Assembly (NCBI GenBank): GCA_002432865.1
Contig: DJGX01000012.1
Coordinates: 1-64,000, forward strand
From: Cloacimonetes bacterium UBA5835
GTDB lineage: Bacteria > Cloacimonadota > Cloacimonadia > Cloacimonadales > Cloacimonadaceae
Direction: 5' to 3'
Length of the DNA: 64,000 bases
Positions 26,912 through 36,791 of the stretch are shown here, in pieces. The notes beneath the pieces are model-generated. The model was not told the DNA's origin and did no database searches. It saw only the letters and a program-made list of their open reading frames with translations. Position numbers and translations under genes: made by a program. Each line of letters starts with the position of its first letter. Within the stretch, counting starts at the first letter, position 1.

Positions 26912-27442
26912 ATGATTATGCATGGAACTACTATTATAGGTATCCGCCGCAACGGTAAAACTGCTATATGCGGAGACGGACAAGTTACTATGGGTGAAGC
27001 TATTGTAAAAGGCAATGCCCAAAAAATACGAAGAATTTTTGATGGAAAAGTGATTGTTGGCTTTGCGGGAGCTACAGCTGATGCATTCAGTTTATTGGAA
27101 AGATTTGAGGATAAATTAAAATCCAATAAAGGTAATTTACGCAAAGCAGCAATTGACTTAGCCAGGGACTGGCGACAAGATAGAATATTAAGACGGTTGG
27201 AAGCAATGCTAATTGCTGGAGATAAAGATACCCTTCTTCTAATTAATGGAGTTGGGGATGTGCTTGAACCTGATGATAATATAATAGCTATTGGTAGTGG
27301 CGGAAATTATGCTTTGGCAGCTGCTCGCGCTTTAGCTAGAAAAACAAAATTAGGTGCTGGTGAAATTGCTGTTGAAGCTATAAATATTGCTTCTGAAATA
27401 TGCATTTATACAAATAGTAACTATATTGTAGAGGAAGTTTAG
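26912..27442 (+). CDS. hslV: HslV, proteolytic subunit of the HslUV protease
   Basis: A 176-residue proteasome-like peptidase subunit. The mature N-terminal Thr nucleophile would be T6, exposed after removal of MIMHG, and it is followed by the usual T-I-x-G-I-R start. GDGQVTMG, KVIVGFAGATADAF and GSGGNYALAAARAL are the family landmarks. Start choice is between ATG codons at 26912 and 26918. Both give the same mature protein. It lies between ftsH and its ATPase partner hslU, 3 bp before the latter. Confidence 0.95.
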   Translation: MIMHGTTIIGIRRNGKTAICGDGQVTMGEAIVKGNAQKIRRIFDGKVIVGFAGATADAFSLLERFEDKLKSNKGNLRKAAIDLARDWRQDRILRRLEAMLIAGDKDTLLLINGVGDVLEPDDNIIAIGSGGNYALAAARALARKTKLGAGEIAVEAINIASEICIYTNSNYIVEEV

Positions 27443-27445
27443 AAA

Positions 27446-28807
27446 TTGTTAAACTATGTACATTTAACCCCAAAACGGATTGTTGAAGAACTGGATAAAT
27501 ATATAATAGGGCAGGATCAGGCAAAACGTTGTGTAGCTATTGCTCTTAGAAATCGTTGGCGTCGCCAACAAATATCTGGTGATATCAAGGGGGAGATTAT
27601 TCCCAATAACATTATACTGATAGGCCCTACTGGAGTAGGAAAAACTGAAATTGCTCGAAGAATTTCACGATTGACAGGAGCTCCTTTTGTCAAAGTAGAA
27701 GCATCCAAATTTACTGAGGTTGGTTATGTTGGACGCGATGTAGAATCGATGGTCCGTGAACTAATGAATTATGCAGTTAGCCAGATTCGCGAGATGATGA
27801 TAGAAGAAGTTCGTCCTGAAGCAGAAAAGAATGCAACTGAAATGATCCTGGATATTTTGCTTCCCCGCAGCAAAAAAATGAAACAAAATCGCGTTAGTGA
27901 TAATGCAGAATATGATAGGTATTTACGCAGTCGGGAAAAAATGCGTAAAAAGCTGTTATCAGGTAGTTTGGATGATAAAGAAATTGAAATTGAACCCGAA
28001 TTAGACACTACTCCCAATCTGGAAATATTACCAGGACCAGGTTTAGAATTATTAGATCTTGATTTTACCGAAATGTTGACTAATATCTTTCAGGGTAAAG
28101 GTGCATCCAGAACAATTAAAACCACTGTTCACACTGCCTGGAAACGATATATTGAAACCGAAATTAACCGGTTGATAAGTAAAGATAAACTAATTGAAAC
28201 AGCAAAAAATTCAGTGGAAGAAAATGGGATTATCTTTATAGACGAAATTGATAAAATTGCCAATATTGATAAGCAAGGTGGATTAGATGTTTCTCGTAGT
28301 GGAGTACAACGAGATCTTCTTCCCATTGTTGAGGGTAGTAAAGTTCCTACTAAATATGGAATGATTGATACTTCTCATATTCTATTTATTGCTGCAGGTG
28401 CTTTTCATTCAGCTAAACCTTCAGATTTAATTCCGGAATTACAAGGCAGATTTCCTATAAGAGTGGAACTCAATAGTTTAACTAAGGAAGATTTTGAACG
28501 CATTCTTATTGAGCCAGAAAATTCATTAACAAAACAGTATCAAGAGATGTTCCGAAGCGAAGGAGTCGAGCTAACATTTATGCTAAGTGCAATTCGAGAA
28601 ATTGCTCGTTTTGCAGCTTTAGCAAATGAAAAAATGGAGGATATCGGAGCTCGTCGTTTACATACTGTAATGAATACACTGCTCGATGATTTTCTATTTG
28701 AAATGCCTTCCGAAACTCTTAAAAGCGTTAAAATCACAAAAAAGATGGTAACTGAATATCTTAACCCTGTCATCGAAAGTGAGGACCTTTCCCGCTTTAT
28801 CCTATAG
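27446..28807 (+). CDS. hslU: HslU, ATPase subunit of the HslUV protease
   Basis: A 453-residue AAA+ unfoldase that feeds substrates into HslV. Features in order: LTPKRIVEELDKYIIGQ at the N-terminus, Walker A IGPTGVGKTE, KVEASKFTEVGYVGRDVES, a variable I-domain at about 110-230, Walker B GIIFIDEIDKIA, GGLDVSRSGVQRDLLPIVEG, the sensor region FIAAGAFH, and the C-terminal tail ending SRFIL, which inserts into HslV. The start is a TTG at 27446, spaced 8 bases from GAGGAAG. No in-frame ATG is near. It sits 3 bp after hslV. Confidence 0.96.
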   Translation: MLNYVHLTPKRIVEELDKYIIGQDQAKRCVAIALRNRWRRQQISGDIKGEIIPNNIILIGPTGVGKTEIARRISRLTGAPFVKVEASKFTEVGYVGRDVESMVRELMNYAVSQIREMMIEEVRPEAEKNATEMILDILLPRSKKMKQNRVSDNAEYDRYLRSREKMRKKLLSGSLDDKEIEIEPELDTTPNLEILPGPGLELLDLDFTEMLTNIFQGKGASRTIKTTVHTAWKRYIETEINRLISKDKLIETAKNSVEENGIIFIDEIDKIANIDKQGGLDVSRSGVQRDLLPIVEGSKVPTKYGMIDTSHILFIAAGAFHSAKPSDLIPELQGRFPIRVELNSLTKEDFERILIEPENSLTKQYQEMFRSEGVELTFMLSAIREIARFAALANEKMEDIGARRLHTVMNTLLDDFLFEMPSETLKSVKITKKMVTEYLNPVIESEDLSRFIL

Positions 28808-28809
28808 CA

Positions 28810-30120
28810 ATGATCATTTCAAAACTAAAAGAAATCTTCGTTTCATTAACTATTAGAAACTATCGTCTCTTTTTTATGGGACAGGGGATTTCCTTAATTG
28901 GAACCTGGATTCAACGAACTACGATGGGCTGGTTTGTATATCGTTTAACCGGTTCTGCATTTTTGCTTGGTTTAGTGAGTTTTCTTTCAATGGTGCCATC
29001 TGTTTTTGTCAGTCCTTTTGCTGGTGCTTGGGCAGATCGTGTAAACCGCCATCATATAATGATATACACTCAAATTGCTTTCTGCTTACAAACAGGGATT
29101 CTGGCTATATTAGTTTTGACCGGAGTAATCAACAAGCAGGTTCAGTATCCTATTATAATATTATCTTTGCTTCAAGGAATTATTGATGCTATAGATGCCC
29201 CTATTCGTCAAAATTTCGTAATGGATCTTGTTTCTTCCAGACGGTTATTGCCCAATGCGATAGCAACTAATTCTGCTATGTTTAATGGAGCGCGTTTAAT
29301 TGGTCCTGCAATTGGTGGTTTTCTAATTATGATGTTTAGTGAAGGGGTATGTTTTGCTATTAATGCTATTTCATATATTCCAGTAATAATTTCCTTGTGC
29401 TTTATTAGAATAAGCTATCCCCCACCTTCTCCTCAAAAAGAACCTACTCTCAAAAAAATAGTTTCTGGTTGGAAATATGCGTGGGAGAATATGCCCATTC
29501 GGTTTTTAATAAGCAATTTGGCAATATATACAATTTTTGGAATGTCTTTTTCTACTTTAATGCCTATTTTCGCTAAGGATATTTTACAGGGCACTTCTGC
29601 TACTCAGGGTTTATTAATGTCGGCTATGGGAGTAGGAGCATTAGCTGGTTCTTTCTTCTTAGCTTCGCGCAAAAATATAAGAGGGATGCCAACTCGTCTT
29701 GTATATCTTTGTTTAGTATATAGTATCTCTCTAATTTTATTTTCTCTATCCGGTTCGCTTCCTCTTAGTATGTTCTATATGGTTTTTATTGGTTTAACAG
29801 GAATGATGACTATGGCAACCACAAATACTCTTATTCAGAGTATTGCTTCTATAGAAATGAGAGGAAGAGTGATTGCACTATATACTATGGCTTCAGCCAG
29901 TACAGCTCCTTTGGGGAGTATACTGATGGGTAGTTTATCCAGTCAGTTTGGAGCTCGATATACTTTAATTATTTGTGCTTCAGTATTTTTATTGTGGTCA
30001 TTGTATAGCTTAAAGTTAGCTCCAAAGTTTATTAAGGGAGTATTAAGAATGCTAGTAATCAGCAATAATACAGATGTTTATCGTTCCAAAATTCTTGCTC
30101 CGGAGATTAATATCCAATGA
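28810..30120 (+). CDS. MFS transporter (EntS/MFS_3-like exporter)
   Basis: A 436-residue major facilitator with about 12 membrane helices. The opening pattern NYRLFFMGQGISLIGTWIQRTTMGW, split over residues 14-38, and the loop motif AGAWADRVNRHH between helices 2 and 3 are typical of the MFS_3 group, which contains siderophore exporters and macrolide-type drug pumps. The substrate cannot be deduced. A hydrophilic tail of about 35 residues follows the last helix. It starts 2 bp after hslU and overlaps pgeF by 4 bp, so it is part of the tilS run, though no functional link is obvious. Confidence 0.88.
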   Translation: MIISKLKEIFVSLTIRNYRLFFMGQGISLIGTWIQRTTMGWFVYRLTGSAFLLGLVSFLSMVPSVFVSPFAGAWADRVNRHHIMIYTQIAFCLQTGILAILVLTGVINKQVQYPIIILSLLQGIIDAIDAPIRQNFVMDLVSSRRLLPNAIATNSAMFNGARLIGPAIGGFLIMMFSEGVCFAINAISYIPVIISLCFIRISYPPPSPQKEPTLKKIVSGWKYAWENMPIRFLISNLAIYTIFGMSFSTLMPIFAKDILQGTSATQGLLMSAMGVGALAGSFFLASRKNIRGMPTRLVYLCLVYSISLILFSLSGSLPLSMFYMVFIGLTGMMTMATTNTLIQSIASIEMRGRVIALYTMASASTAPLGSILMGSLSSQFGARYTLIICASVFLLWSLYSLKLAPKFIKGVLRMLVISNNTDVYRSKILAPEINIQ

Positions 30121-30806
30121 AGATTTTCTACCATCTAGGTAAGAGAGATACGGATTACCGATCTTTGATGCATTTACAGAAGGATTTTATCTTGGAAGGG
30201 ACAAAAATCCCTATTTCAAGAGTAATAATTGCTGAACAAACCCATTCCAAACAAGTCCATATTTGTAGAGAAATCGATGGTGGTGCAGGTTTTATGAACA
30301 AGCCTCAAATTCCTGTAGTTGATGGATTAATAACCAAAATACCCTATCAATATTTACTTATTAGAACTGCAGATTGTTATCCTGTTATTTTAATGGATAA
30401 CCGTATAAATGTTATAGCAGCACTTCATTGCGGTAGGGAAGGAACCAGAAAAAACATAGTTGGAGAAGCAATCAGAATAATGAATAGTCAAATGTATTGC
30501 CAGCTTACTGATATTATAGCTATCGTAGGTGCAGGTATCTGTCATAATCATTATGAAGTTAGCCAAGAACTTTATAACGAGTTTGGTAAGAGTATTGTTT
30601 CTCAGGGATTGGAACCTGTTTTAACCAAGAACCGGCATATCGATTTACGCAAAACCCTTAATGCTCAGCTATTAAAAGCTGGAATTCCGGAAATCAATAT
30701 TGAACACATCAATGATTGCACTTTTGAAAACTCTTGCTATCATTCTTACCGCCGGGAAAAAACGAATAATCGTCAAATAAACATTGTAGGTATCATACAT
30801 GGATAA
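30117..30806 (+). CDS. pgeF: PgeF/YfiH-family purine-nucleoside-type (laccase-domain) enzyme
   Basis: A 229-residue cytoplasmic enzyme of the DUF152/YfiH family, once called polyphenol oxidase. Members act as peptidoglycan-editing amidases or as purine nucleoside phosphorylase/adenosine deaminase. The zinc-site residues are visible: H43 in QTHSKQV, C87 in RTADCYPV and H104 in ALHCGREG. The C-terminal CYHSYRRE motif is also typical. Length is normal. It overlaps the MFS gene by 4 bp and the FapA-like gene by 8 bp. The family call is firm; which activity dominates here is not known. Confidence 0.9.
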   Translation: MKIFYHLGKRDTDYRSLMHLQKDFILEGTKIPISRVIIAEQTHSKQVHICREIDGGAGFMNKPQIPVVDGLITKIPYQYLLIRTADCYPVILMDNRINVIAALHCGREGTRKNIVGEAIRIMNSQMYCQLTDIIAIVGAGICHNHYEVSQELYNEFGKSIVSQGLEPVLTKNRHIDLRKTLNAQLLKAGIPEINIEHINDCTFENSCYHSYRREKTNNRQINIVGIIHG

Positions 30807-32091
30807 GACCTACACCAACAAAGAAGGTAACCTGATTTTAGAAATTCGTGATGAGCCCTTGTCTGCTTGGTTAACCATAAAAAAAACAGGTAAGCTTATC
30901 GATGAATACGCTATTATTGCTTTACTTGAAGAAGCAGGTATCAAAAGCGGATTTGAAGAAGCAGTTGAATATGCACAGATTCATTCTCTGGAAAAAGAAT
31001 TTGATATTCCTTTCCCGGTTGCTATGTGTAAAAAGGATGAGAATAAAACAATCCTACGCTATAAATTTAATCCCGATATACTAACTGCTCCTGAAATGGA
31101 GATCAGCTATCAAACATTAGCCAAATTGAAGGTTTTCAAAGCTGGAGATACTGTAGCAGAATATTCACATAATATATTTGAACAGAAGGGGAGCATTTAT
31201 AATATTTTTGGAGAATTGATAGATGCTAGTTCAGTTGATCCTGAACAGGCAATTGCCTTGGCTGGAGAAAATGTTGCCTATGATGTTCAAAACTGTACTT
31301 ATTATCTTCTAAAAGATGGCTATCCTTATGTAGACGAGGAGGGTCATATCAGTCTTTTAGATAGCATTACTCTAAAAGCAAGCGAACTTCCAAGTGACAC
31401 AATTATAAGTTGTCCAATTGATTTAATAATCGAAGGAGATCTTACTTATGCTAATCTGCATTGTGATGCAAACTTGAGAATTGAGGGGGAAGTACATTCC
31501 TGCAGTATTGAATGTAAAAAGGATATGCTGGTTACAGGTGATATAAATGCTTCTTCAGCTAAGGGCATAATTGTTTGGGGAAATTTGGAATGTAGCAGTA
31601 TCCATAACTCCTATATAGTGTGCCTCAATAATATCCATTTTACCAATAAACTTGAAAATTCGACAGTAGTATGTGATGGTGAAATAATAGGTGCACCAGA
31701 TAGAAGTGAAATTTGCGGTGGTTTAACTCAAGCAGGAGAATCAATTACTGCTTTTCAAGCGGGTTCTTATAATAATACAATAACCGAGATTGAGATAGCT
31801 ATAAGTCCTTTTTATCGCAATTTGTTGCTAATCTTAACTAAAGACCTTATTCGTCTAAAAGAGAATAAAGATATAAATGCTACAGCTATAGTGGACTTAG
31901 AAAACCGCATCCAAAACTATGAAATATTGTTGGACGATAAGCTGAATCAATTCCTAAACAGAGAGCAGAAAGATACCAAGAGAATTTCTATTCAGGATAT
32001 TTCCAGACCCCCCATTATTTATCGGATTTTAAAACATAGCTACGAAATTAACAAACGAGAAAAGAAAATAGAATTTATAGAAAAGGAATAA
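30799..32091 (+). CDS. FapA-like (DUF342) polymer-forming domain protein
   Basis: A 430-residue soluble protein. The middle region, about 175-320, is a run of short beta-rungs of the DUF342/bactofilin-like type: LIIEGDLTYANLHCDANL, IEGEVHSCSIECKKDM, VTGDINASSAKG, VWGNLECSSI, then VVCDGEIIGA. A predicted coiled segment (about 335-385) and a short tail follow. Relatives include FapA of Vibrio, which binds the HubP polar organiser and affects flagellar and type IV pilus proteins. No such gene is in the window, so the role here is open. It overlaps pgeF by 8 bp and touches the tricorn gene (1 bp). Confidence 0.82.
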   Translation: MDKTYTNKEGNLILEIRDEPLSAWLTIKKTGKLIDEYAIIALLEEAGIKSGFEEAVEYAQIHSLEKEFDIPFPVAMCKKDENKTILRYKFNPDILTAPEMEISYQTLAKLKVFKAGDTVAEYSHNIFEQKGSIYNIFGELIDASSVDPEQAIALAGENVAYDVQNCTYYLLKDGYPYVDEEGHISLLDSITLKASELPSDTIISCPIDLIIEGDLTYANLHCDANLRIEGEVHSCSIECKKDMLVTGDINASSAKGIIVWGNLECSSIHNSYIVCLNNIHFTNKLENSTVVCDGEIIGAPDRSEICGGLTQAGESITAFQAGSYNNTITEIEIAISPFYRNLLLILTKDLIRLKENKDINATAIVDLENRIQNYEILLDDKLNQFLNREQKDTKRISIQDISRPPIIYRILKHSYEINKREKKIEFIEKE

Positions 32092-35000
32092 TGAAAACAA
32101 TTAAGAATACTTTAAAAAGAATCTTCTCGATAGTAATGTTATTATCATTTAGTTATACTCTAATAGCTCTTGAGACACCGTTTGCAGGTGATCCTGCTAT
32201 TTCTCCTGATGGCAAAACTGTTTGTTTTGTTTATTGTGATGACCTATGGTTAGTTCCTTTTGAAGGAGGAATTCCCCGTAGAATTACTAATACTACTTGT
32301 AAAGAATGGAATCCTCAATTTAGCCCCGATGGTAAAATGATCGCTTTTTCTTCTGATCGTGATGGACAAAGTATGATTTATTTGATGCCTACCGAAGGGG
32401 GAATATCAAAACCTGTAACCTATGAGAGCTTAGGTCTTTCTGAGTGGTTTAGTGATTCCGAGCATCTTTTATGCACAAAATACACTCCCAGATGGGGAAT
32501 ATCTTTCTATAAAGTTCCTATAGATGGTTCCAGACCTGTTATGATAGCAGAAGTTGCTACTCGTTTTGCTACCTTAAGTCCTGATAATAAACAAATTGTT
32601 TTCCAAAAGGGTGGTTATTCAAGGCGGGAAGCATATCGAGGCAGTGCAAATGGAGAACTATGGCTACTTAATATTGAAACGAAAAAATATACAAAACTTA
32701 CTAATACTGAGCTCTCAGAAATGTATCCCCGTTTTTCACAAACAGGAGCTTTATATTATTGTGCATCGGATGGTAAAAATTTACAGATTAACAAGGTTAA
32801 CAAGCTCTCTTTTCGTAAACCTGAAAAAATTACTAATCTTAGCCCTTTCAGTGCCCGAGATATAAATCTGGCAAGAGATAATGAGCGTCTTGTCTTTGAA
32901 TATTTTGACACTATCTATAAATATGATCCCACTATAAAAACCGGAGAGAAGGTTAGCCCTCTTTATATAGATCTTTCTGAAGACGAATGGCAAGACAATA
33001 TTGTTAGAAGCTATAGCAATAATAATGTAGGTGATTATACTGTTTCTATCAATGAACTGCTGGTTGGTTTTACTCATAATTACGATTGTTTTTTTGCTCC
33101 AGTGAAAGGTGGGGAGGTAAAACAGATTAGTTATGATCACGGTTCCATTTCCAGTATGCAATTTTTGGATAACCGCCGAATGGTAATTAGCAAACTGGAT
33201 AATGGAATTGTAAAACTGTTTGTAGCAACAGCAGATTCCATTATAACCCTTTCCCCTATTGAGTGGTTTGGAGAGGATAGTTTATGTGTTTCAGACCTTG
33301 GTAAAGACAAAAATGGTCGTTGGTATTTCAAATATGCAGATTATTACAGCCATCAAAAAGTAGCTATTGCCGATTCAGGATTGATTAATATTCGACCAGT
33401 AAAAACACCTTGGGCTGTTACCACCAATTTTGCTTTCAGCGAGGATGGCAATTATGCATTGTATGGTTGTATGCGCGATGATAATTATGTGAAAGAACTA
33501 TATCTCTACGATGTTAAAGCAGATACCAGTAAACGAATTTTAGCGGATGACGGTTGGCTGGATAATCTTGTCTGGATGCCAGATAATAGGTCTATACTGT
33601 TAACCCGAAACCAGGATATATATCGCCTGGATCTTGTTCCGAGAGATGAATTTGAATTGGATAAAGATCCCTGGGAAGAGATTTTGAACCAAGAAAAAAG
33701 TAAACCGGATAGCACAAATGAAGAAATGTACTATGACGAAAATGGCTATCTAGTTTTAGATATTGTAGCAGAAGAGAATAAAACTGAAACAAATAATAAA
33801 CTGGAAATTGTTTGGGAAGGTATCGAAAAACGCTTTTACCCTATTATAATAGCAAAGGATAATTATAATTTCGTGCTGGACACGATTAGTGACAGTACTT
33901 TTTACTATGTTGAAGATGCCAATCAACCGAATAAAAATAACTACCTCAAAAAAGCTAATATCTACGGCAAAAATCAAAAGGAAGTATTCAATTTTGGCAG
34001 CACAGCTAATGCTTACTGTAAAGTAAATAGCACCGTCTATTATCTTGTACAGGGTGAACTTAAGTCCTATAATTTGGCTACTTCCTCTCGCAAAGATATC
34101 AAGGTTAATTATGATTATCAGTATGATAAAGCCCTTTTGAATCAGCGAGTTTTTGAAGAAGCATGGAGTGCTTTCGGTAATAATTTTTACGATCCGGATA
34201 TGCATAATGTTTCCTGGAAAGAACTCTTCCGTTTATACCGTCCTTATGTAGATAAGGCAAGAGATATTTATGATGTAGCCACTATAATAGAAGAAATGAT
34301 AGGTGATGTAAATGCTTCACATACTGGATTTTATCCACGCAGCGAATATAGTCCTTTCAGGAATCCTGTCGCTTGGCTGGGAGCCGAATTTGATTATAAT
34401 ATAATTCTGGAAGAAGGAATTGTCTTAAGCCGAGTTTATCCAAATTCCCGTTTAAGCAATTTTTATCATCTGAAAGATGGCTGTATTCTTACTAATGTGG
34501 ATGGAGTGAAAATCACTTCAAAGACATCGTTGGATTCACTGCTTGCAGGAAAAATTGGGAAGAAGATAAAGCTTACAGTTGTTCAAGATGGAGTTGATAT
34601 AGAAGCTGTTATTACCGGTTTGTCTTATTCCCAGATGTATGAGCTGCGGTATAATTATCAGATAGCTCAAAATCGTAAACTTGTAGATGATCTTTCTCAC
34701 GGCAAATTAGGTTATATTCATATTCCAGCTATGGGAAATGATGATTGGAAACAGTTTTATCGCGAGTTCTTAGTGGATAATTATGATAAGGATGCTTTGG
34801 TTATAGATGTTCGTGGTAATTCAGGAGGCCATATTCATGATCAGATTATCACACTACTGCAAAAAAAGAAGTATGCGTATACCGCTACGCGTAGGTATAG
34901 TAGAATTTTGCGTTCCGAACCTCGAAGTATTTGGGATAAACCAAGCATTGTATTAGTTAATGAGGAATCTTTCAGCGATGGAGAAATTTTCCCTATGGTA

Positions 35001-35258
35001 TATCAAGAATTAAAATTAGGCAAGGTAGTTGGAACTCCTTCTAGTGGAGCAGTTATTGGAACCTGGCATTATTATCTTCAGGATGGTTCTTCAATGAGAA
35101 TGCCGGGAACAGGTTGGTATAAACTTGATGGTACCAATATGGAAGGAACAGGAGTTATGCCTGATATAATTATATTAAATTTACCTGAGGATATTATTGC
35201 AGAGCGTGATCCTCAACTTGTGCGTGCTGTTAAAGAACTTCTAAAAGAGCTTAAATAG
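32091..35258 (+). CDS. Tricorn protease homolog (S41 family), exported
   Basis: A 1055-residue peptidase predicted to trim peptides made by larger proteases. A signal-like segment lies at residues 12-26. It is followed by beta-propeller repeats with SPDGK/FSPDGKM motifs, a linker, the C1 core (FEEAWSAFGNNFYDPDMHNVSW), a PDZ-like domain, and the S41 core with DVRGNSGGH. The catalytic set of Thermoplasma tricorn is present: Ser-His in NASHTGF (about 743-744), Ser962 in ESFSDGEIFP and Glu1018 in NMEGTG. Length and domain order match the family. It shares a base with the FapA-like gene and precedes a TPR gene by 1 bp. The export signal suggests a periplasmic site. Confidence 0.93.
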   Translation: MKTIKNTLKRIFSIVMLLSFSYTLIALETPFAGDPAISPDGKTVCFVYCDDLWLVPFEGGIPRRITNTTCKEWNPQFSPDGKMIAFSSDRDGQSMIYLMPTEGGISKPVTYESLGLSEWFSDSEHLLCTKYTPRWGISFYKVPIDGSRPVMIAEVATRFATLSPDNKQIVFQKGGYSRREAYRGSANGELWLLNIETKKYTKLTNTELSEMYPRFSQTGALYYCASDGKNLQINKVNKLSFRKPEKITNLSPFSARDINLARDNERLVFEYFDTIYKYDPTIKTGEKVSPLYIDLSEDEWQDNIVRSYSNNNVGDYTVSINELLVGFTHNYDCFFAPVKGGEVKQISYDHGSISSMQFLDNRRMVISKLDNGIVKLFVATADSIITLSPIEWFGEDSLCVSDLGKDKNGRWYFKYADYYSHQKVAIADSGLINIRPVKTPWAVTTNFAFSEDGNYALYGCMRDDNYVKELYLYDVKADTSKRILADDGWLDNLVWMPDNRSILLTRNQDIYRLDLVPRDEFELDKDPWEEILNQEKSKPDSTNEEMYYDENGYLVLDIVAEENKTETNNKLEIVWEGIEKRFYPIIIAKDNYNFVLDTISDSTFYYVEDANQPNKNNYLKKANIYGKNQKEVFNFGSTANAYCKVNSTVYYLVQGELKSYNLATSSRKDIKVNYDYQYDKALLNQRVFEEAWSAFGNNFYDPDMHNVSWKELFRLYRPYVDKARDIYDVATIIEEMIGDVNASHTGFYPRSEYSPFRNPVAWLGAEFDYNIILEEGIVLSRVYPNSRLSNFYHLKDGCILTNVDGVKITSKTSLDSLLAGKIGKKIKLTVVQDGVDIEAVITGLSYSQMYELRYNYQIAQNRKLVDDLSHGKLGYIHIPAMGNDDWKQFYREFLVDNYDKDALVIDVRGNSGGHIHDQIITLLQKKKYAYTATRRYSRILRSEPRSIWDKPSIVLVNEESFSDGEIFPMVYQELKLGKVVGTPSSGAVIGTWHYYLQDGSSMRMPGTGWYKLDGTNMEGTGVMPDIIILNLPEDIIAERDPQLVRAVKELLKELK

Positions 35259-35259
35259 T

Positions 35260-36135
35260 ATGAATTTATCTGATATAAACAATCTCATTCAACGGGCAAC
35301 TGTCCTGGCTAAAACTAATTGGCTACAAGCAGTTTATTTGCTTCAAGAGGGTTTGAAAGAAGAACCGGATAATTATTCCCTTATCATCAATTTGGGAGAT
35401 ATCTATCTCGAAAGGCAAATATATGAAAAAGCCCTTAGTTATTATATTAAAGCCATTTCCTTGCATCCAGATAGCCCCCAGTTGCTTTTTTTAATTGGGA
35501 CTTGTTATTTCTCCTTAGGAGAATATAGAATCGCAATCAGCTATTTCAACAGGATTAGTAATCCACCTCCCGAAGTTCTATATAATAGTGCATTAGCTTA
35601 TGCCTTTTTAGGTTGTTATCAGGAAAGTATCGATGTAATAAATAAAATCCTTGAAGTTATGGATGATAATCCATTTATCTATTTTCTCCTGATTGAACAG
35701 TATGTCAGAATGCAAAACTACGATCAAGCATATCAAACAATTATTAATGCAGAAAAAAAATTCGGCAAGCATAGACAGCTTTTGCTACTTTCTGCTTTAG
35801 TTTATGGCAAAAAAGGCATTTGGTTGAAATCCTACCACAGCTTTGTAGAATATGAGTCTTTAGGCCATATCACAAATCCGGATCACCTAATTGCCTATGC
35901 TAATGCAGCCACCAACATTGGTCTGATTGATCGAGCAATTGAAATATTAAGACAAGCTCAGGAAATAAATCCTTATATAAGTGTAGTTTATGAAGAGTTA
36001 ATCCGTCTGCTCCTGCAAAAAAATAATTATAAAGAAGCCCGCAAAGTACTTTCTTTAGCCAAAAAATATATATCCCAGTTTTCTCCTGTTTTATATCTCT
36101 TTAAAGAACGACTGGATAACCATCCTCCGGAATAA
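35260..36135 (+). CDS. TPR-repeat protein
   Basis: A 291-residue helical protein with about seven tetratricopeptide-type repeats. Examples are LIINLGDIYLERQIYEKALSY (split around residue 50) and LLFLIGTCYFSLGEYRIAISYF, with the usual small-aromatic-Gly/Ala spacing. There is no signal peptide, membrane helix or enzyme motif. TPR proteins act as scaffolds for protein complexes. It is last in the tilS run and begins 1 bp after the tricorn gene, so it could assist that protease, but this is inference from position only. Confidence 0.85.
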   Translation: MNLSDINNLIQRATVLAKTNWLQAVYLLQEGLKEEPDNYSLIINLGDIYLERQIYEKALSYYIKAISLHPDSPQLLFLIGTCYFSLGEYRIAISYFNRISNPPPEVLYNSALAYAFLGCYQESIDVINKILEVMDDNPFIYFLLIEQYVRMQNYDQAYQTIINAEKKFGKHRQLLLLSALVYGKKGIWLKSYHSFVEYESLGHITNPDHLIAYANAATNIGLIDRAIEILRQAQEINPYISVVYEELIRLLLQKNNYKEARKVLSLAKKYISQFSPVLYLFKERLDNHPPE

Positions 36136-36377
36136 TAAGTGTTCCCCTACTCTTTTCCCGTTCAAATTCTTGCCTTGTTATTTGCGGTATAGATACGATA
36201 ATTTATCTTGGCATTTTACCCAGTGAAGCCACGATATCTTTGCAGTATATAATCAAGTAGGAAAACACATAGTGTAATTTCACCAATTATTTTATATCCA
36301 GTGGAAAACAGGGCTCAGAAATATCTCTTTGTTATTATTCGCCTTATTTTCAAATCTTGCTGAAGGATTTTACTGTG

Positions 36378-36791
36378 CTAATTAGTTTGCTTATCAAATA
36401 TGATTCCGATTTCTCTAATAGCACTTGTAATTGAGTCCGAAGCGTGTACTGCGTTTTCAGTAATCCCTTCGGCATAAAGAGCTCTAATTGTTCCCGGTTT
36501 TCTTTTTTCCGGATCTACATCTCCGATTATTTCCCTTAATTCCTGAACAGCGTTGTCTTTTTCGACAATAATAGCTACAGTGTCATCCGATATCATAAAG
36601 CTCAATAAATTTTCAAAGAATGCTCTACCCTTATGTTCAGCATAAAAAAGTTCCCCCAACTGCCTATCGAAACGGAATATTTTAAGGGCACAAAAATGGA
36701 AATCATTCTCTTCCAAAATCGTTACAATATGCCCTATATGCTTGTTGCGAACTGCATTTGGTTTAATTAGCAGTAGTGATTGTTCCTTCAT
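36378..36791 (-). CDS. ndk: Nucleoside diphosphate kinase
   Basis: A 137-residue enzyme that balances NTP pools by passing the gamma-phosphate through a phospho-histidine. The catalytic His is H116 in NAVHASDS, with LLIKPNAVRN (7-16) and KRKPGTIRALYA (96-107) as the other conserved segments. In many NDKs the residue after LIKP is Asp or Asn; here it is Asn. Length is normal. It overlaps the small unknown gene upstream by 4 bp and is convergent with the TPR gene, with about 240 bp between them in which I see no clear terminator. Confidence 0.95.
   Translation of the reverse strand: MKEQSLLLIKPNAVRNKHIGHIVTILEENDFHFCALKIFRFDRQLGELFYAEHKGRAFFENLLSFMISDDTVAIIVEKDNAVQELREIIGDVDPEKRKPGTIRALYAEGITENAVHASDSITSAIREIGIIFDKQTN

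Noticed and set aside
26642..27144. Minus-strand frames over ftsH/hslV
   Set aside because: Shadow frames antisense to two certain genes; Ser-rich composition is the usual result of reading such genes backwards.
36136..36377. Possible tRNA or terminator between the TPR gene and ndk
   Set aside because: A GTTCAAATTC-like string occurs, but no cloverleaf, acceptor stem or hairpin with T-tract could be built.
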